From Pseudoflavonifractor capillosus (lineage in GTDB: Bacteria; Bacillota; Clostridia; Oscillospirales; Oscillospiraceae): DNA of 64,000 nucleotides. Location: the NCBI RefSeq assembly GCF_016902575.1, contig NZ_JACSNZ010000005.1:1-64000 (forward strand), in the 5' to 3' direction. Position 1 is the stretch's first letter. Each line of letters begins with the position of its first letter. Below the pieces are notes generated by a model, which was given only the letters and a program-made list of their open reading frames with translations, had not been told where the DNA came from and did no database searches. A program made the translations under genes and the position numbers. Below, piece by piece: positions 50,829 to 60,104 of the stretch.

Positions 50829-50851
50829 TGTGTGTTTGGAGGAGAACTATT

Positions 50852-52213
50852 ATGGTACATACTTTTCGCTGTTTGGATGCAAATATCGCCGTGGATGTGA
50901 ATAGCGGTGCTGTGCATGTGTTGGATCAGACCGCCTACGATCTGCTGTCCCTGCTGGATGCCCCCATGGGGGAACACTGCCCAGATGAAGTAGCAGCCAA
51001 ACTTCCCCAATATGACCGTGAAACCCTAAACTGCGCTTGGGAGGATCTCTACCAGCTTCAGCAGGAGGGATTGCTCTTTACTGACGACAGCTACATCGAT
51101 CCCGAGGCCGCCGTTCTCATGCAGAAGGACGCCCCCGTCAAAGCTCTGTGTCTCCACGTGTCCCACGACTGCAACCTGCGCTGCAAGTACTGCTTTGCAT
51201 CCACAGGGGACTTCGGCACCGGCCACCGGATGACCATGAATGTGGAGACAGCCAAGAAAGCCATTGATTTTGTCATTGCACGCTCCGGAAAGCGCCGCAA
51301 CATCGAGGTGGATTTCTTCGGCGGTGAGCCGCTCATGGCAATGGATACTGTCAAGGCCACCGTGGACTATGCTCGCTCTCTGGAGAAAGAGCACAACAAG
51401 AATTTCCGCTTTACCATCACCACCAACGGTATTTTACTGGACGATGAGAACATCGCATACATCAACGAGAATATGTCCAATGCCGTGCTCTCCCTGGATG
51501 GACGCCCCGAGGTCAACGACAATATGCGTCCCACCATCAATGGCAAGGGCAGCTATGACGTCATCCTCCCCAAGTTTCAGAAGCTGGTAGCCGGACGAGG
51601 TGACAAGGATTACTACTTGCGTGGAACTTTCACCCGCAACAACCGAGACTTTGCCAAGGATGTCATTCACATTGCCGACCAGGGCTTCCGTCACGTGTCT
51701 GTGGAACCCGTAGTGGGCGATGCTAAGTATGACTACACCTTCAAAGAAGAGGACTTGCCCGGCATCCTGGAGGAGTACGAGAACCTGGCCCGGGAACTGC
51801 TGAATCGGGACGACATCAATTTCTTCCATTTTAATGTTGACTTGACCCAGGGTCCCTGCGTCATAAAGCGGATGCGCGGCTGCGGCGCAGGCTGCGAGTA
51901 CGTGGCCATCACCCCCGACGGGGACATCTATCCCTGTCACCAGTTTGTGGGCAAAGAGGAGTACAAGCTGGGCAACGTGTATGACAACACCTTTGACATG
52001 GATATCTCCCGGAAGTTTGCTGGACTGAACATCTACACCCGTCCCGACTGTAAGGACTGCTGGGCCCGCTTCTATTGCAGCGGTGGCTGTTCTGCCTCCA
52101 ATCTGGAGGTAAACGGGGATATGATGATCCCCAACCGCTTTGGCTGTGATATGCAGCGCAAGCGTCTGGAGTGCGCCATTGCCATGAAGGCTCACAAGGC
52201 TGGCATGGTATAA
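50852..52213 (+). CDS. scfB: SCIFF maturase, radical SAM thioether-forming enzyme
   Basis: 453 aa. The N-terminal RRE-like peptide-binding region (residues 1-90) precedes the radical SAM core with CNLRCKYCF near residue 104 and FFGGEP near 156. The C-terminal SPASM region has CGAGCEYVAITPDGDIYPC, then CKDCWARFYCSGGC, which bind auxiliary 4Fe-4S clusters. It makes Cys-to-alpha-carbon thioethers in ScfA. Confidence 0.96.
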   Translation: MVHTFRCLDANIAVDVNSGAVHVLDQTAYDLLSLLDAPMGEHCPDEVAAKLPQYDRETLNCAWEDLYQLQQEGLLFTDDSYIDPEAAVLMQKDAPVKALCLHVSHDCNLRCKYCFASTGDFGTGHRMTMNVETAKKAIDFVIARSGKRRNIEVDFFGGEPLMAMDTVKATVDYARSLEKEHNKNFRFTITTNGILLDDENIAYINENMSNAVLSLDGRPEVNDNMRPTINGKGSYDVILPKFQKLVAGRGDKDYYLRGTFTRNNRDFAKDVIHIADQGFRHVSVEPVVGDAKYDYTFKEEDLPGILEEYENLARELLNRDDINFFHFNVDLTQGPCVIKRMRGCGAGCEYVAITPDGDIYPCHQFVGKEEYKLGNVYDNTFDMDISRKFAGLNIYTRPDCKDCWARFYCSGGCSASNLEVNGDMMIPNRFGCDMQRKRLECAIAMKAHKAGMV

Positions 52214-52229
52214 TCCTTTACACCTCTTG

Positions 52230-52266
52230 ACAGCCGCCCCTGCTTTTGCCGGGGTGGCTGTTTTTT
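52230..52266 (+). terminator. Terminator of scfB
   Basis: A stem of ACAGCC and CCCC paired with GGGG and GGCTGT, with two small bulges, followed by six T. Confidence 0.85.
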
Positions 52267-52311
52267 GCATAAGGGCCGTGTTGCTGCATACAGTTGCAAG
52301 AGGTGATAAAT

Positions 52312-52941
52312 ATGCTGCATCCCAAGCGATTGCATGTGGTGCGCTCAGTGCGCAATCAATCCAAAAAGCAGGCAAAAAGCCCGTTTCTCCCCCTGTGCCT
52401 CTTTTTTCTCATTGGTGCACTGCTTGGGAGTGCATTTGCAGTCTTAGGCGGCAGTCACCCACAGTTGGCTGAGCGTCTGACCGCATTTTTCCAATCAGCT
52501 GTCCAAAATGGAGCTCCCAGCGTATCCCTGTGGGCTACGGTCTGGGAGGCAATCTGCTGGCCTCTGCTTCTCATCTTATTTAGCTTTGGCCCGCCGGGTG
52601 TGATTGGAATTCCCTGTGTGTTTCTAGTTCGAGGCTTCTTGCTTAGCTATGCCTGCTCCAGCTTTGTGGCAATGTTTGGACTAACCGGCTTGGGATGGAA
52701 CGTGGTGATTTTCGGGATCTCCGCACTGTTTTTGCTTCCTGTTCTTCTTTGTGTGGGGCACTGGGCCTTTTCCAACGCCTGTAAGCAGTGCTTCCCTCAA
52801 GAGGCATCCCCATCCCATCTTCCTTCCAGTCCCATACTTGTGTACTGTGGGATTCTGTTGGTTTTATTCATCTTTCTTCAGAGCCAAGTGTTGCCTATGT
52901 GGCTGCCGAAGCTGTGTGAAAAACTGTTGTCCATGCACTGA
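52312..52941 (+). CDS. Polytopic membrane protein, possibly SpoIIM-like
   Basis: 209 aa from the ATG at 52312 (AAGAGGTGAT upstream). Four to five hydrophobic helices; the first is LPLCLFFLIGALLGSAFAVL. The central stretch FGPPGVIGIPCVFLVRGFLL resembles the GxxGxP region of SpoIIM, the engulfment scaffold protein. The match is weak and from memory only, so function is uncertain. It stands alone between SCIFF and ruvC. Confidence 0.5.
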   Translation: MLHPKRLHVVRSVRNQSKKQAKSPFLPLCLFFLIGALLGSAFAVLGGSHPQLAERLTAFFQSAVQNGAPSVSLWATVWEAICWPLLLILFSFGPPGVIGIPCVFLVRGFLLSYACSSFVAMFGLTGLGWNVVIFGISALFLLPVLLCVGHWAFSNACKQCFPQEASPSHLPSSPILVYCGILLVLFIFLQSQVLPMWLPKLCEKLLSMH

Positions 52942-52979
52942 GCTACCATTCGAAACTTCTGAGGCACTGGTCATTTTCC

Positions 52980-53008
52980 TTGCGGAAATAAGCAAATTAT
53001 GATACAAT
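52980..53008 (+). promoter_or_regulatory. Promoter of ruvCAB
   Basis: TTGCGG (52980-52985), a 17-bp spacer and TACAAT (53003-53008). No LexA-type box is recognised nearby. Confidence 0.65.
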
Positions 53009-53044
53009 AGTTCGAGTAGATTCACCAGGCAGGAGGGTTCTGGA

Positions 53045-53548
53045 TTGCGAATTTTAGGAATTGACCCAGGTTATGCCATTATGGGGTTCGGCCTGATCGA
53101 CGCTCTGCCTGGAAAGCAGAGATTGGTAGCCTGCGGTGCCATTAACACGCCTGCCGGTGTGAGGCTCCCCGCCCGACTGTGGCAGATCGCCACAGACCTT
53201 GAAGAACTTATTGGGCAATTTCACCCCGAAGTTCTAGCCATCGAAGAGTTATTTTTCAATCAGAATGTCACAACTGGTATCGGGGTAGCACAAGCCAGAG
53301 GCGTGATTCTCATGACTGCCGAAAAATGCGGGCTTCCCGTTATGGAGTACAACCCCTCCCAGGTCAAACAAGCTGTGGTAGGGTATGGGAAGGCAGAAAA
53401 AAAGCAGGTAATGGAAATGACTCGTAAACTGCTTAGGCTTTCCCATGTGCCCAAGCCCGATGACGCAGCAGATGCAGTGGCTATCGCCCTGTGCCACGCC
53501 CGGAGCTGCACCTCACGATTGTCTCAGCGAGCCATCAACCACACCTAA
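53045..53548 (+). CDS. ruvC: Crossover junction endodeoxyribonuclease RuvC
   Basis: 167 aa, TTG start seven bases after GGAGGG. The catalytic Asp is in ILGIDPGYAIMGFG (residue 7), Glu in LAIEELFFNQN (about 68) and the Asp pair in PDDAADAVAIALCHA near 140. Resolves Holliday junctions with RuvAB encoded immediately downstream. Confidence 0.96.
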   Translation: MRILGIDPGYAIMGFGLIDALPGKQRLVACGAINTPAGVRLPARLWQIATDLEELIGQFHPEVLAIEELFFNQNVTTGIGVAQARGVILMTAEKCGLPVMEYNPSQVKQAVVGYGKAEKKQVMEMTRKLLRLSHVPKPDDAADAVAIALCHARSCTSRLSQRAINHT

Positions 53549-53558
53549 GGAGCAAGCC

Positions 53559-54164
53559 ATGTTTTACTATCTCAATGGAACCGTGGCCCATATCGGGCCC
53601 TATTTAGCCGTCATTGACTGCGGCGGTGTCGGATACGCCTGCCGCACCACCAACTACACACTTTCCAGCCTAACCAAAGGAGCACAGGCCAAGCTCTACA
53701 CGTACCTTCATGTACGGGAAGATGTCTTCGAACTGTATGGATTTTCCTCAGAAGGGGAGTTGTCCAGCTTCCAAATGCTGCTGGGGGTTTCCGGCGTAGG
53801 GCCAAAGGCCGCTCTGGCCATTCTATCCTCCACCACCCCTGAGGGTCTGGCTATGGCCATTGTCTCGGAGAATGAAAAAGCGCTGACCTGCGCCCCCGGC
53901 ATTGGCAAAAAAATTGCTCAGCGAATCATTTTGGAGCTGAAAGACAAGTTGGCCAAGGGTCAACTCACCTCCGGTAACGGGGAGACCTTCTCCGGCGGTG
54001 TTACCATCATTCCCGAGAACAAGACCAGCGAAGCTTCTGCTGCGCTGGCTGTACTGGGTTACAGCCAGCCCGAGATCACCGCTGCATTGAAGGGACTGGA
54101 TTTGGACCAGCTCTCTCTGGAGCAGATCATCAAGCAGGCACTCAAACGCATGGTGCGGTCATGA
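53559..54164 (+). CDS. ruvA: Holliday junction branch migration protein RuvA
   Basis: 201 aa. The OB fold begins MFYYLNGTVAHIGPYLAVID. Two HhH motifs are LLGVSGVGPKAALAILS and APGIGKKIAQRIILELKDKL. The C-terminal domain III has EASAALAVLGYS. Ten bases after ruvC. Confidence 0.96.
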   Translation: MFYYLNGTVAHIGPYLAVIDCGGVGYACRTTNYTLSSLTKGAQAKLYTYLHVREDVFELYGFSSEGELSSFQMLLGVSGVGPKAALAILSSTTPEGLAMAIVSENEKALTCAPGIGKKIAQRIILELKDKLAKGQLTSGNGETFSGGVTIIPENKTSEASAALAVLGYSQPEITAALKGLDLDQLSLEQIIKQALKRMVRS

Positions 54165-54184
54165 CTGCCACGAGGTGTTAGAAT

Positions 54185-55246
54185 ATGAGCATCGACTTTT
54201 CCAATCACGAATACGAGGAGGACTCATTCCAGCCCTTGGTGAGCACTTCTCTCACATCAGCGGACGAGGGCGAATCCACTCTCCGCCCCCAAACCTTGGA
54301 TCAATACATTGGGCAGTCCAAAGCCAAGGGAAATTTGGAAGTGTTCATCCAAGCCGCAAAAATGAGAGGGGAACCTTTGGATCACGTATTGCTTCACGGC
54401 CCTCCGGGTCTGGGCAAGACCACCCTCAGCGGCATCATCGCCAATGAGATGGGGGTGCAGATTCGTATCACTTCCGGCCCTGCCATTGAAAAACCAGGCG
54501 ATTTGGCGGCACTACTGACCAATCTCCAGGAAAACGATATTCTGTTTGTGGACGAGATCCATCGGCTCAACCGCTCCGTGGAGGAAATTCTATATCCCGC
54601 CATGGAGGATTATGCCATTGATATTATCATCGGCAAAGGTCCTTCCGCCAACTCGATTCGTTTGGATTTGCCCAAGTTTACCCTGATTGGGGCCACTACC
54701 CGGGCAGGTCAGCTATCTGCCCCTTTGCGTGACCGTTTTGGCGTCACGTTACGCCTGGAACTGTATACCCCCCAGGAGCTGAGCCAAATTGTCACCCGTT
54801 CTGCCGGGATTCTCAATGTCCCTATTGAGCCGGAGGGTGCCATGGAAATTGCCCGCCGCAGCCGTGGCACCCCTAGAATTGCTAACAGAATGCTGCGCCG
54901 TGTGCGGGATTTTGCACAAGTGACCGCTGGAGGCGTCATCACCCAATCTGTTGCTGATCGCGCACTCCAGGCTCTGGAAATTGACCACCTGGGCTTGGAT
55001 CAGACTGACCGCCGGATGCTGATGAGTATCATCGAGAATTACGCCGGCGGTCCTGTGGGCCTGGATACGCTGGCTGCTACCATCAACGAGGAGTCCGTCA
55101 CGCTGGAGGATGTGTATGAACCATATCTGATGCAGTTGGGATTTCTCACCCGTACTCCTAGAGGTCGATGTGTCACCGCAAAGGCCTATCAGCATCTGGG
55201 TTTATCCGTCCCAAAAAGCGACGAAATGGAACAACTTTCCTTTTGA
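54185..55246 (+). CDS. ruvB: Holliday junction branch migration helicase RuvB
   Basis: 353 aa. Start of the RuvB fold [20 protein letters not shown], Walker [12 protein letters not shown] near residue 78, Walker [11 protein letters not shown] near 118, sensor [18 protein letters not shown] and the C-terminal winged helix ending [17 protein letters not shown]. Third gene of ruvCAB. Confidence 0.97.
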   Translation: MSIDFSNHEYEEDSFQPLVSTSLTSADEGESTLRPQTLDQYIGQSKAKGNLEVFIQAAKMRGEPLDHVLLHGPPGLGKTTLSGIIANEMGVQIRITSGPAIEKPGDLAALLTNLQENDILFVDEIHRLNRSVEEILYPAMEDYAIDIIIGKGPSANSIRLDLPKFTLIGATTRAGQLSAPLRDRFGVTLRLELYTPQELSQIVTRSAGILNVPIEPEGAMEIARRSRGTPRIANRMLRRVRDFAQVTAGGVITQSVADRALQALEIDHLGLDQTDRRMLMSIIENYAGGPVGLDTLAATINEESVTLEDVYEPYLMQLGFLTRTPRGRCVTAKAYQHLGLSVPKSDEMEQLSF

Positions 55247-55301
55247 TTTCCCATAGTTCTCTCTTGACCACAAACCGTTTTTAGATTTTGCATAAAAATC
55301 A

Positions 55302-55330
55302 TTGACATTTGCGTCGGTTTGTGATAAAAG
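55302..55330 (+). promoter_or_regulatory. Promoter of the SigH-like gene
   Basis: Perfect TTGACA (55302-55307), a 17-bp spacer and TAAAAG (55325-55330). Confidence 0.55.
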
Positions 55331-55346
55331 TAAACAAGGTTACAAT

Positions 55347-55937
55347 ATGAAACACTTTAATGCGTTGACAACAGAATATTCTGATGAGGCACTTTGTGCG
55401 AAAGCCCAGACTGGCAGTTTGGATGCAGAGGAGGAGTTGGTTCTCCGATACCAAAGGCAAGTACGGATGTGTGCACGTCCTTATTTTTTGGCTGGTGGTG
55501 ACAGTGAGGACCTGATCCAAGAGGCTATGTTTGGCCTGATTAAGGCCATCCGGGAGTTTGACCCCAGTCGGGATATCCAATTTCGCACCTTTGCAGATGT
55601 GTGCATCCGCAACCGGATTCGATCTGCCATCGTCTCTGCTTCCAGAGGCAAGCACATGCCCTTGAATGACAGCGTTCCCTACGATTCCATGATGGTTGAA
55701 AGTGATTGCAGCCCGGAAGAGCTGTATATTTCCAGAGAGGAAGAAGCGGAACGGATGACACAGCTCAGAAAGTGTTTGTCTTGTCTTGAACAGCAAGTTT
55801 TGACTCTGTTTCTCCAAGGACTTTCTTATCAGGACATCAGTTGCCATGTCGGTCGCTCAGTAAAGTCTGTGGACAATGCTGTACAGCGGATTCGGCGAAA
55901 GGTTGCCCCATATTATGGCGATTTCAGCAAAGGCTGA
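55347..55937 (+). CDS. Sigma-70 family factor, SigH-like
   Basis: 196 aa from the ATG at 55347 (AAGG upstream). Region 2 has AEEELVLRYQRQVRMCARPY, GGDSEDLIQEAMFGLIKAIR and FDPSRDIQFRTFADVCIRNR. Region 4 has LSCLEQQVLTLFLQGLSYQD and VGRSVKSVDNAVQRIRRK. Architecture and length fit the SigH (Spo0H) branch, which starts sporulation in Bacillus and clostridia. Other short sigma factors remain possible. Confidence 0.8.
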   Translation: MKHFNALTTEYSDEALCAKAQTGSLDAEEELVLRYQRQVRMCARPYFLAGGDSEDLIQEAMFGLIKAIREFDPSRDIQFRTFADVCIRNRIRSAIVSASRGKHMPLNDSVPYDSMMVESDCSPEELYISREEEAERMTQLRKCLSCLEQQVLTLFLQGLSYQDISCHVGRSVKSVDNAVQRIRRKVAPYYGDFSKG

Positions 55938-56002
55938 CGCAAATATTACAGTCCCAGCAGTGGCTTTCCCCGATACTGGGCATCAAAAGAGAGGGTATTT
56001 CC

Positions 56003-56281
56003 ATGTACGAAGACAAGACTTTAGTTTGCAAAGAGTGTGGCCAGGAATTCGTGTTCACCGCCGGTGAGCAGGAGTTCTATGCTGAGCGTGGCTTCCAGAA
56101 CGAGCCCCAGCGCTGCAAGTCCTGCCGTGACGCTCGCAAGGCTGCCGCCCGTGGCCCCCGTGAGTACTTCACTGCCACCTGCGCCGCTTGTGGCCGTGAG
56201 GCAAAGGTTCCTTTTGAGCCCAAGTCCGACCGTCCTGTTTACTGCAGCGAGTGCTTCGCCAAGATGCGTGAAGAGGGCTAA
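56003..56281 (+). CDS. Zinc-ribbon domain protein
   Basis: 92 aa, GAGAGGG before the ATG. Four CxxC pairs (CKECGQEF, RCKSCRD, CAACGREA, CSECF) suggest two zinc ribbons in tandem. The segment QEFYAERGFQNEPQRCKSC is typical of the probable zinc-binding (zf-trcl) family. Function unknown; highly expressed-type codon use suggests an abundant protein. Confidence 0.85.
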   Translation: MYEDKTLVCKECGQEFVFTAGEQEFYAERGFQNEPQRCKSCRDARKAAARGPREYFTATCAACGREAKVPFEPKSDRPVYCSECFAKMREEG

Positions 56282-56304
56282 TCCTTTTTATCCCCTGATG
56301 CGTT

Positions 56305-56340
56305 AACCGGGGCTGCCTATGTGGCAGCCCCGGTTTTCTT
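56305..56340 (+). terminator. Terminator of the zinc-ribbon gene
   Basis: A perfect 13-bp stem AACCGGGGCTGCC (56305-56317) with 56323-56335, followed by TTCTTTG. Confidence 0.88.
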
Positions 56341-56375
56341 TGTCCATTTTACACCAACCTTTTTCTGCTCATCCC

Positions 56376-56404
56376 TTGTTCCCACTTTGGAACTGTGATA
56401 TAAT
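56376..56404 (+). promoter_or_regulatory. Promoter of purB with a leader of about 100 nt
   Basis: TTGTTC (56376-56381), a 17-bp spacer and TATAAT (56399-56404). The untranslated leader to 56510 has only a small CCTG-AAA-CAGG hairpin; no purine riboswitch was recognised. Confidence 0.75.
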
Positions 56405-56510
56405 GTTATCGTCTATGAGACGCATTTTCTACATATTTCATTCCTGAAACAGGTGGGGGAACAGACCGCAAGTACCTCTGCCCACATACAACAAGGGGGT
56501 TCTTTTCACT

Positions 56511-57947
56511 GTGAACAAATCAATTTATGAAAGTCCTCTCTCGTCTCGCTATGCCAGTGATGAGATGCAGTACATTTTCTCACCGGACAAGAAGTTTTCC
56601 ACCTGGCGCAAGCTTTGGGTGGCCCTGGCCCGAGCCGAGATGGAATTAGGCCTGCCCGTCACCCAGGAACAGGTTCAGGAGATGGAAGCGCACCTAACTG
56701 ACATTGACTATGATCTTGCCGCCCAGAAAGAGAAGGAGCTGCGCCACGACGTGATGGCTCATATCCACACCTTCGGCACCTTGTGTCCCAAGGCCATGCC
56801 CATCATCCATCTGGGCGCCACCAGCTGCTATGTGGGCGACAACACCGACATTATCATCATGCGGGAAGGCCTGATGTTGGTACGCGACAAGCTGGTACGT
56901 GTGCTCTCCAATCTGTCTGAGTTTGCCACCAAGTACAAGGCACTGCCCACCCTGGGCTTTACCCATTTTCAGGCTGCTCAGTTAGTCACCGTAGGTAAGC
57001 GTGCCACTCTGTGGATGAATGAGCTGCTCATGGATTTGGATGAGATCGAGTACCGCATCTCCACCCTCAAGCTGCTGGGCTGCAAGGGCACCACCGGAAC
57101 TCAAGCCTCCTTCCTGGAGCTGTTTGAGGGCGACCACGAGAAGTGCAAGGAACTGGATCGCCGCATTGCCAAGGAGATGGGTTTCGAGGCCTCCGTACCT
57201 GTGTCTGGCCAGACCTATTCCCGCAAAGTGGATTCTGCTGTACTCTCCACCTTGGCTGGAATCGCTCAGTCTGCCAGCAAGTTTGCAACTGATGTTCGTC
57301 TGCTTTGCCACCTCAAGGAGGTGGAGGAGCCATTTGAAAGCAAGCAGATCGGTTCTTCTGCCATGCCTTACAAGCGTAACCCCATGCGTTGTGAGCGTAT
57401 CTGTGCTCTGGCCCGCTATGTGATGGCTGATGTGATGAACCCCATTGTCACTGCAGCTTCTCAGTGGTTTGAGCGCACTTTGGACGATTCCGCCAACAAG
57501 CGCATCTCTGTGCCCGAGGCATTCCTGGCCGTAGACGCTATTTTGAACATCTATGAAAATGTCTCTGCCGGACTTGTGGTGCATGAAAAGGTCATTGAAA
57601 AGCACATTCTGGAGGAACTGCCCTTCATGGCCAGCGAGAACATTATGATGGATGCTGTGAAGAAGGGCGGAGACCGTCAGGAACTCCATGAGCGCATCCG
57701 TGTTCACGCCCTGGAGGCTGGTCACAATGTGAAGGATCTGGGTCTGAACAACAATCTCATTGATCTTATCGCAGAAGATCCTCTCTTCGGCATGAGCAGG
57801 GAGGAGCTGGTGGCTCACATGGAGCCCTCTCGTTATATCGGCCGTTGCCCCCAGCAGGTGGAGGACTTCATCGCAGAGTTCATCACCCCTGTGCTTGAGT
57901 CCCATGCCCAGGCACTGACCGGAGGCCATACCGAGCTCAAGGTTTAA
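56511..57947 (+). CDS. purB: Adenylosuccinate lyase
   Basis: 478 aa, GTG start after AAGGGGG. Fumarase/aspartase superfamily: catalytic His regions HDVMAHIHTF near residue 81 and GFTHFQAAQLVT near 150, and the flexible signature loop IGSSAMPYKRNPMRCE near 280. Acts twice in purine synthesis (SAICAR and adenylosuccinate cleavage). Followed at 33 bp by pfkA. Confidence 0.95.
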   Translation: MNKSIYESPLSSRYASDEMQYIFSPDKKFSTWRKLWVALARAEMELGLPVTQEQVQEMEAHLTDIDYDLAAQKEKELRHDVMAHIHTFGTLCPKAMPIIHLGATSCYVGDNTDIIIMREGLMLVRDKLVRVLSNLSEFATKYKALPTLGFTHFQAAQLVTVGKRATLWMNELLMDLDEIEYRISTLKLLGCKGTTGTQASFLELFEGDHEKCKELDRRIAKEMGFEASVPVSGQTYSRKVDSAVLSTLAGIAQSASKFATDVRLLCHLKEVEEPFESKQIGSSAMPYKRNPMRCERICALARYVMADVMNPIVTAASQWFERTLDDSANKRISVPEAFLAVDAILNIYENVSAGLVVHEKVIEKHILEELPFMASENIMMDAVKKGGDRQELHERIRVHALEAGHNVKDLGLNNNLIDLIAEDPLFGMSREELVAHMEPSRYIGRCPQQVEDFIAEFITPVLESHAQALTGGHTELKV

Positions 57948-57980
57948 TCACATCAATTTCGTATTTTGGGAGGAACGAAC

Positions 57981-58967
57981 ATGGATACTGCAGTACATCG
58001 TATCGGCGTATTTACCAGCGGTGGAGATGCTCCCGGCATGAATGCCGCCATCCGAGCCGTTGTCAGAACTTCTCTGCACATGGGCATCGAGTGTATCGGC
58101 ATTCGAAGAGGCTATCACGGACTGATCAACGGAGACTTTACCCGTCTGGATTTTGAAAGCGTCAGCGATATCTCCCGCCGTGGCGGTACCATCTTGTACT
58201 CCGCTCGCAGCTTGGAGTTTAAGGAAGAGGCTGGGCGCAACAAGGCTCTGGCCACCTGCAAACTTCTGGGCCTGGATGCCTTGGTAGGTATTGGTGGCGA
58301 CGGTACATTCCGTGGTCTGCTCACACTGGCTGATAGCGGAATCTCTGTGATCGGTATTCCCGGTACCATTGATAACGACATCGCTTGCTCTTCTTACACC
58401 GTAGGGTATGACACCGCCTGTAACACCGCTTTGGAGAGTATTGACCGTCTCCGTGACACCATGAAGTCCCACGAGCGTTGCTCCGTGGTTGAGGTCATGG
58501 GTCATCGGGCTGGGCACCTGGCTGTGGCCGTAGGAATCTCCTGCGGTGCCACCGTTGTGCTGGTTCCCGAGCAGCCTGTGGACTTCCAGCGGGATGTCAT
58601 TACCCCCATTCGTCAGGCTCGTCTGGGCGGTCGTACCCACTTCATGGTCATCGTGGCCGAGGGCGTTCCCGGCGGTGGCTATGGCGTTGCCCAGCAAATC
58701 AAAGAATACACCGCTCTGGATACCCGTGTCACCGTATTGGGTCATGTTCAGCGTGGTGGTTCTCCCACTGCTCGTGACCGTATGGTGGCCACGAACATGG
58801 GATATCACGCCGTGCGTCTGCTGGCAGAAGGAAAGACCTGCCGAGTGGTTGCTATGGAAGGTGATAATATCATTGACTATGATATCACCGAAGCCCTGGG
58901 CATGAAAAAGGAGATCGACGAGTACAGCTTGTCTATGCTCCGCGATCTTACCGGTGTACATGGCTGA
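57981..58967 (+). CDS. pfkA: 6-phosphofructokinase, ATP-type
   Basis: 328 aa from the ATG at 57981 (GGGAGG upstream). Catalytic PGTIDNDI near residue 125. The nucleotide site is IGGDGTFRG with Gly rather than Asp in the third position of the GGDG/GGND motif, which predicts ATP use. MGHRAGHLA and VLGHVQRGGSPTARDR complete the fold. A PPi-type homologue is encoded 1.1 kb downstream on the other strand. Confidence 0.93.
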   Translation: MDTAVHRIGVFTSGGDAPGMNAAIRAVVRTSLHMGIECIGIRRGYHGLINGDFTRLDFESVSDISRRGGTILYSARSLEFKEEAGRNKALATCKLLGLDALVGIGGDGTFRGLLTLADSGISVIGIPGTIDNDIACSSYTVGYDTACNTALESIDRLRDTMKSHERCSVVEVMGHRAGHLAVAVGISCGATVVLVPEQPVDFQRDVITPIRQARLGGRTHFMVIVAEGVPGGGYGVAQQIKEYTALDTRVTVLGHVQRGGSPTARDRMVATNMGYHAVRLLAEGKTCRVVAMEGDNIIDYDITEALGMKKEIDEYSLSMLRDLTGVHG

Positions 58968-58983
58968 TTTTTAAGTCTAGAAT

Positions 58984-59017
58984 AAAAAACGAGGTCCCTG
59001 TTGGGACCTCGTTTTTT
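58984..59017. terminator. Bidirectional terminator
   Basis: A perfect 15-bp stem (58984-58998 with 59003-59017) with A and T runs at the flanks. It serves pfkA and the convergent oxidoreductase gene, whose stop lies at 59017. Confidence 0.9.
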
Positions 59018-60000
59018 TATTCGAAAGGATATCGAATCCCCATTTGCCGACGTGCCTCGTCCATCACTTCCATCATGTGTATGGTCTCCTCATGAGGCAT
59101 AGAGGGACATTCCAGCTTTCCGTCCACGATACAGGCTACCGTCTCCATCACCTCGTATTCGTAGCCTGTCAGCTGCTTGGGACATTCCTGATGTTGTACC
59201 AGCTGATACTTGGAGTCATAGACTGAAATAGACTGAGGATTATTGATGTTTTCCACCACAACAAATCCTCTTGTCCCGTAAATAACACCCATACGGTCAG
59301 ACACACAGTTAGCCCCTGCATTGAGAACTGCCATTTTCCCATCCTCCCAGATGAGAGTCATGCTGTCATTGAGATCAACGCCCTTATCCGACTTGGTGCA
59401 TACAGCCCGGATCTTGGCTCCACTGCCGAACACCATCTCAGCGAAGTTCAGAGGATAAATGCCCACATCCAGCAGAGCACCTCCAGCCAGAGCCGGCTCC
59501 ACAATTCTCTCTTTTCCCATGATCTCATATCCCAGATTAGCAGTGAGCATTTTCGGTTTACCAATGATGCCGGAGTGTACAGTTTGGAAAATCATCTCCC
59601 GCATAGGCTGATATCTGGTCCAGATGGCTTCGGTAAGCAGCAGTCCCTTATCTCTGGCGCACCGGAGCATCTCCTGGGCCTGCTGGGCATTAACCGCAAA
59701 CGCCTTTTCACACAACACGTGTTTCCCATGTTCCAGGCACATCATCACATGCTTATAATGGTGGGAGTGGGGGGTAGCCACATATACCAGCTGAACTGCG
59801 TCGTCACGCAGCATATCCTCATAGCTGCCATAGGCTGTTCTAACTCCAAAACGCTGGGCGAATTTCTCCGCTCGCTCCAGGTCTCTGGCTGCAACGGCAT
59901 AAAGCTCTACGTGGCACATCCCACTCACATTCATCTGGGAAATGGTATCCGCCATTTTTTCGGCGATGCTTCCTGCGCCCAAGATGGCAAAACGTATCAT
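59017..60000 (-). CDS. Gfo/Idh/MocA family oxidoreductase
   Basis: 327 aa from the ATG at 60000, nine bases after GGAG. Rossmann motif FAILGAGSIAEKMA at the N terminus, VYVATPHSHHYKHVMMCLEH near residue 70 and the EKAFAVN motif near 97 with the conserved Lys. Likely an NAD(P)-dependent sugar or inositol-type dehydrogenase; substrate unknown. Single gene between two phosphofructokinase genes. Confidence 0.88.
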   Translation of the reverse strand: MIRFAILGAGSIAEKMADTISQMNVSGMCHVELYAVAARDLERAEKFAQRFGVRTAYGSYEDMLRDDAVQLVYVATPHSHHYKHVMMCLEHGKHVLCEKAFAVNAQQAQEMLRCARDKGLLLTEAIWTRYQPMREMIFQTVHSGIIGKPKMLTANLGYEIMGKERIVEPALAGGALLDVGIYPLNFAEMVFGSGAKIRAVCTKSDKGVDLNDSMTLIWEDGKMAVLNAGANCVSDRMGVIYGTRGFVVVENINNPQSISVYDSKYQLVQHQECPKQLTGYEYEVMETVACIVDGKLECPSMPHEETIHMMEVMDEARRQMGIRYPFE

Positions 60001-60030
60001 CTGCTCCAACTCCATTCCAATATCGTCGAA

Positions 60031-60074
60031 TATAAAAAATGATGAGGAATTACATTGCTGTAATTCCTCATCAT
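60031..60074 (-). terminator. Terminator of the fba-pfp operon
   Basis: A perfect 16-bp stem (60039-60054 with 60059-60074), followed on the minus strand by six T. Confidence 0.9.
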
Positions 60075-60104
60075 CATAGCACAAAGCAGGGAAGAGGTCT
60101 AGGC

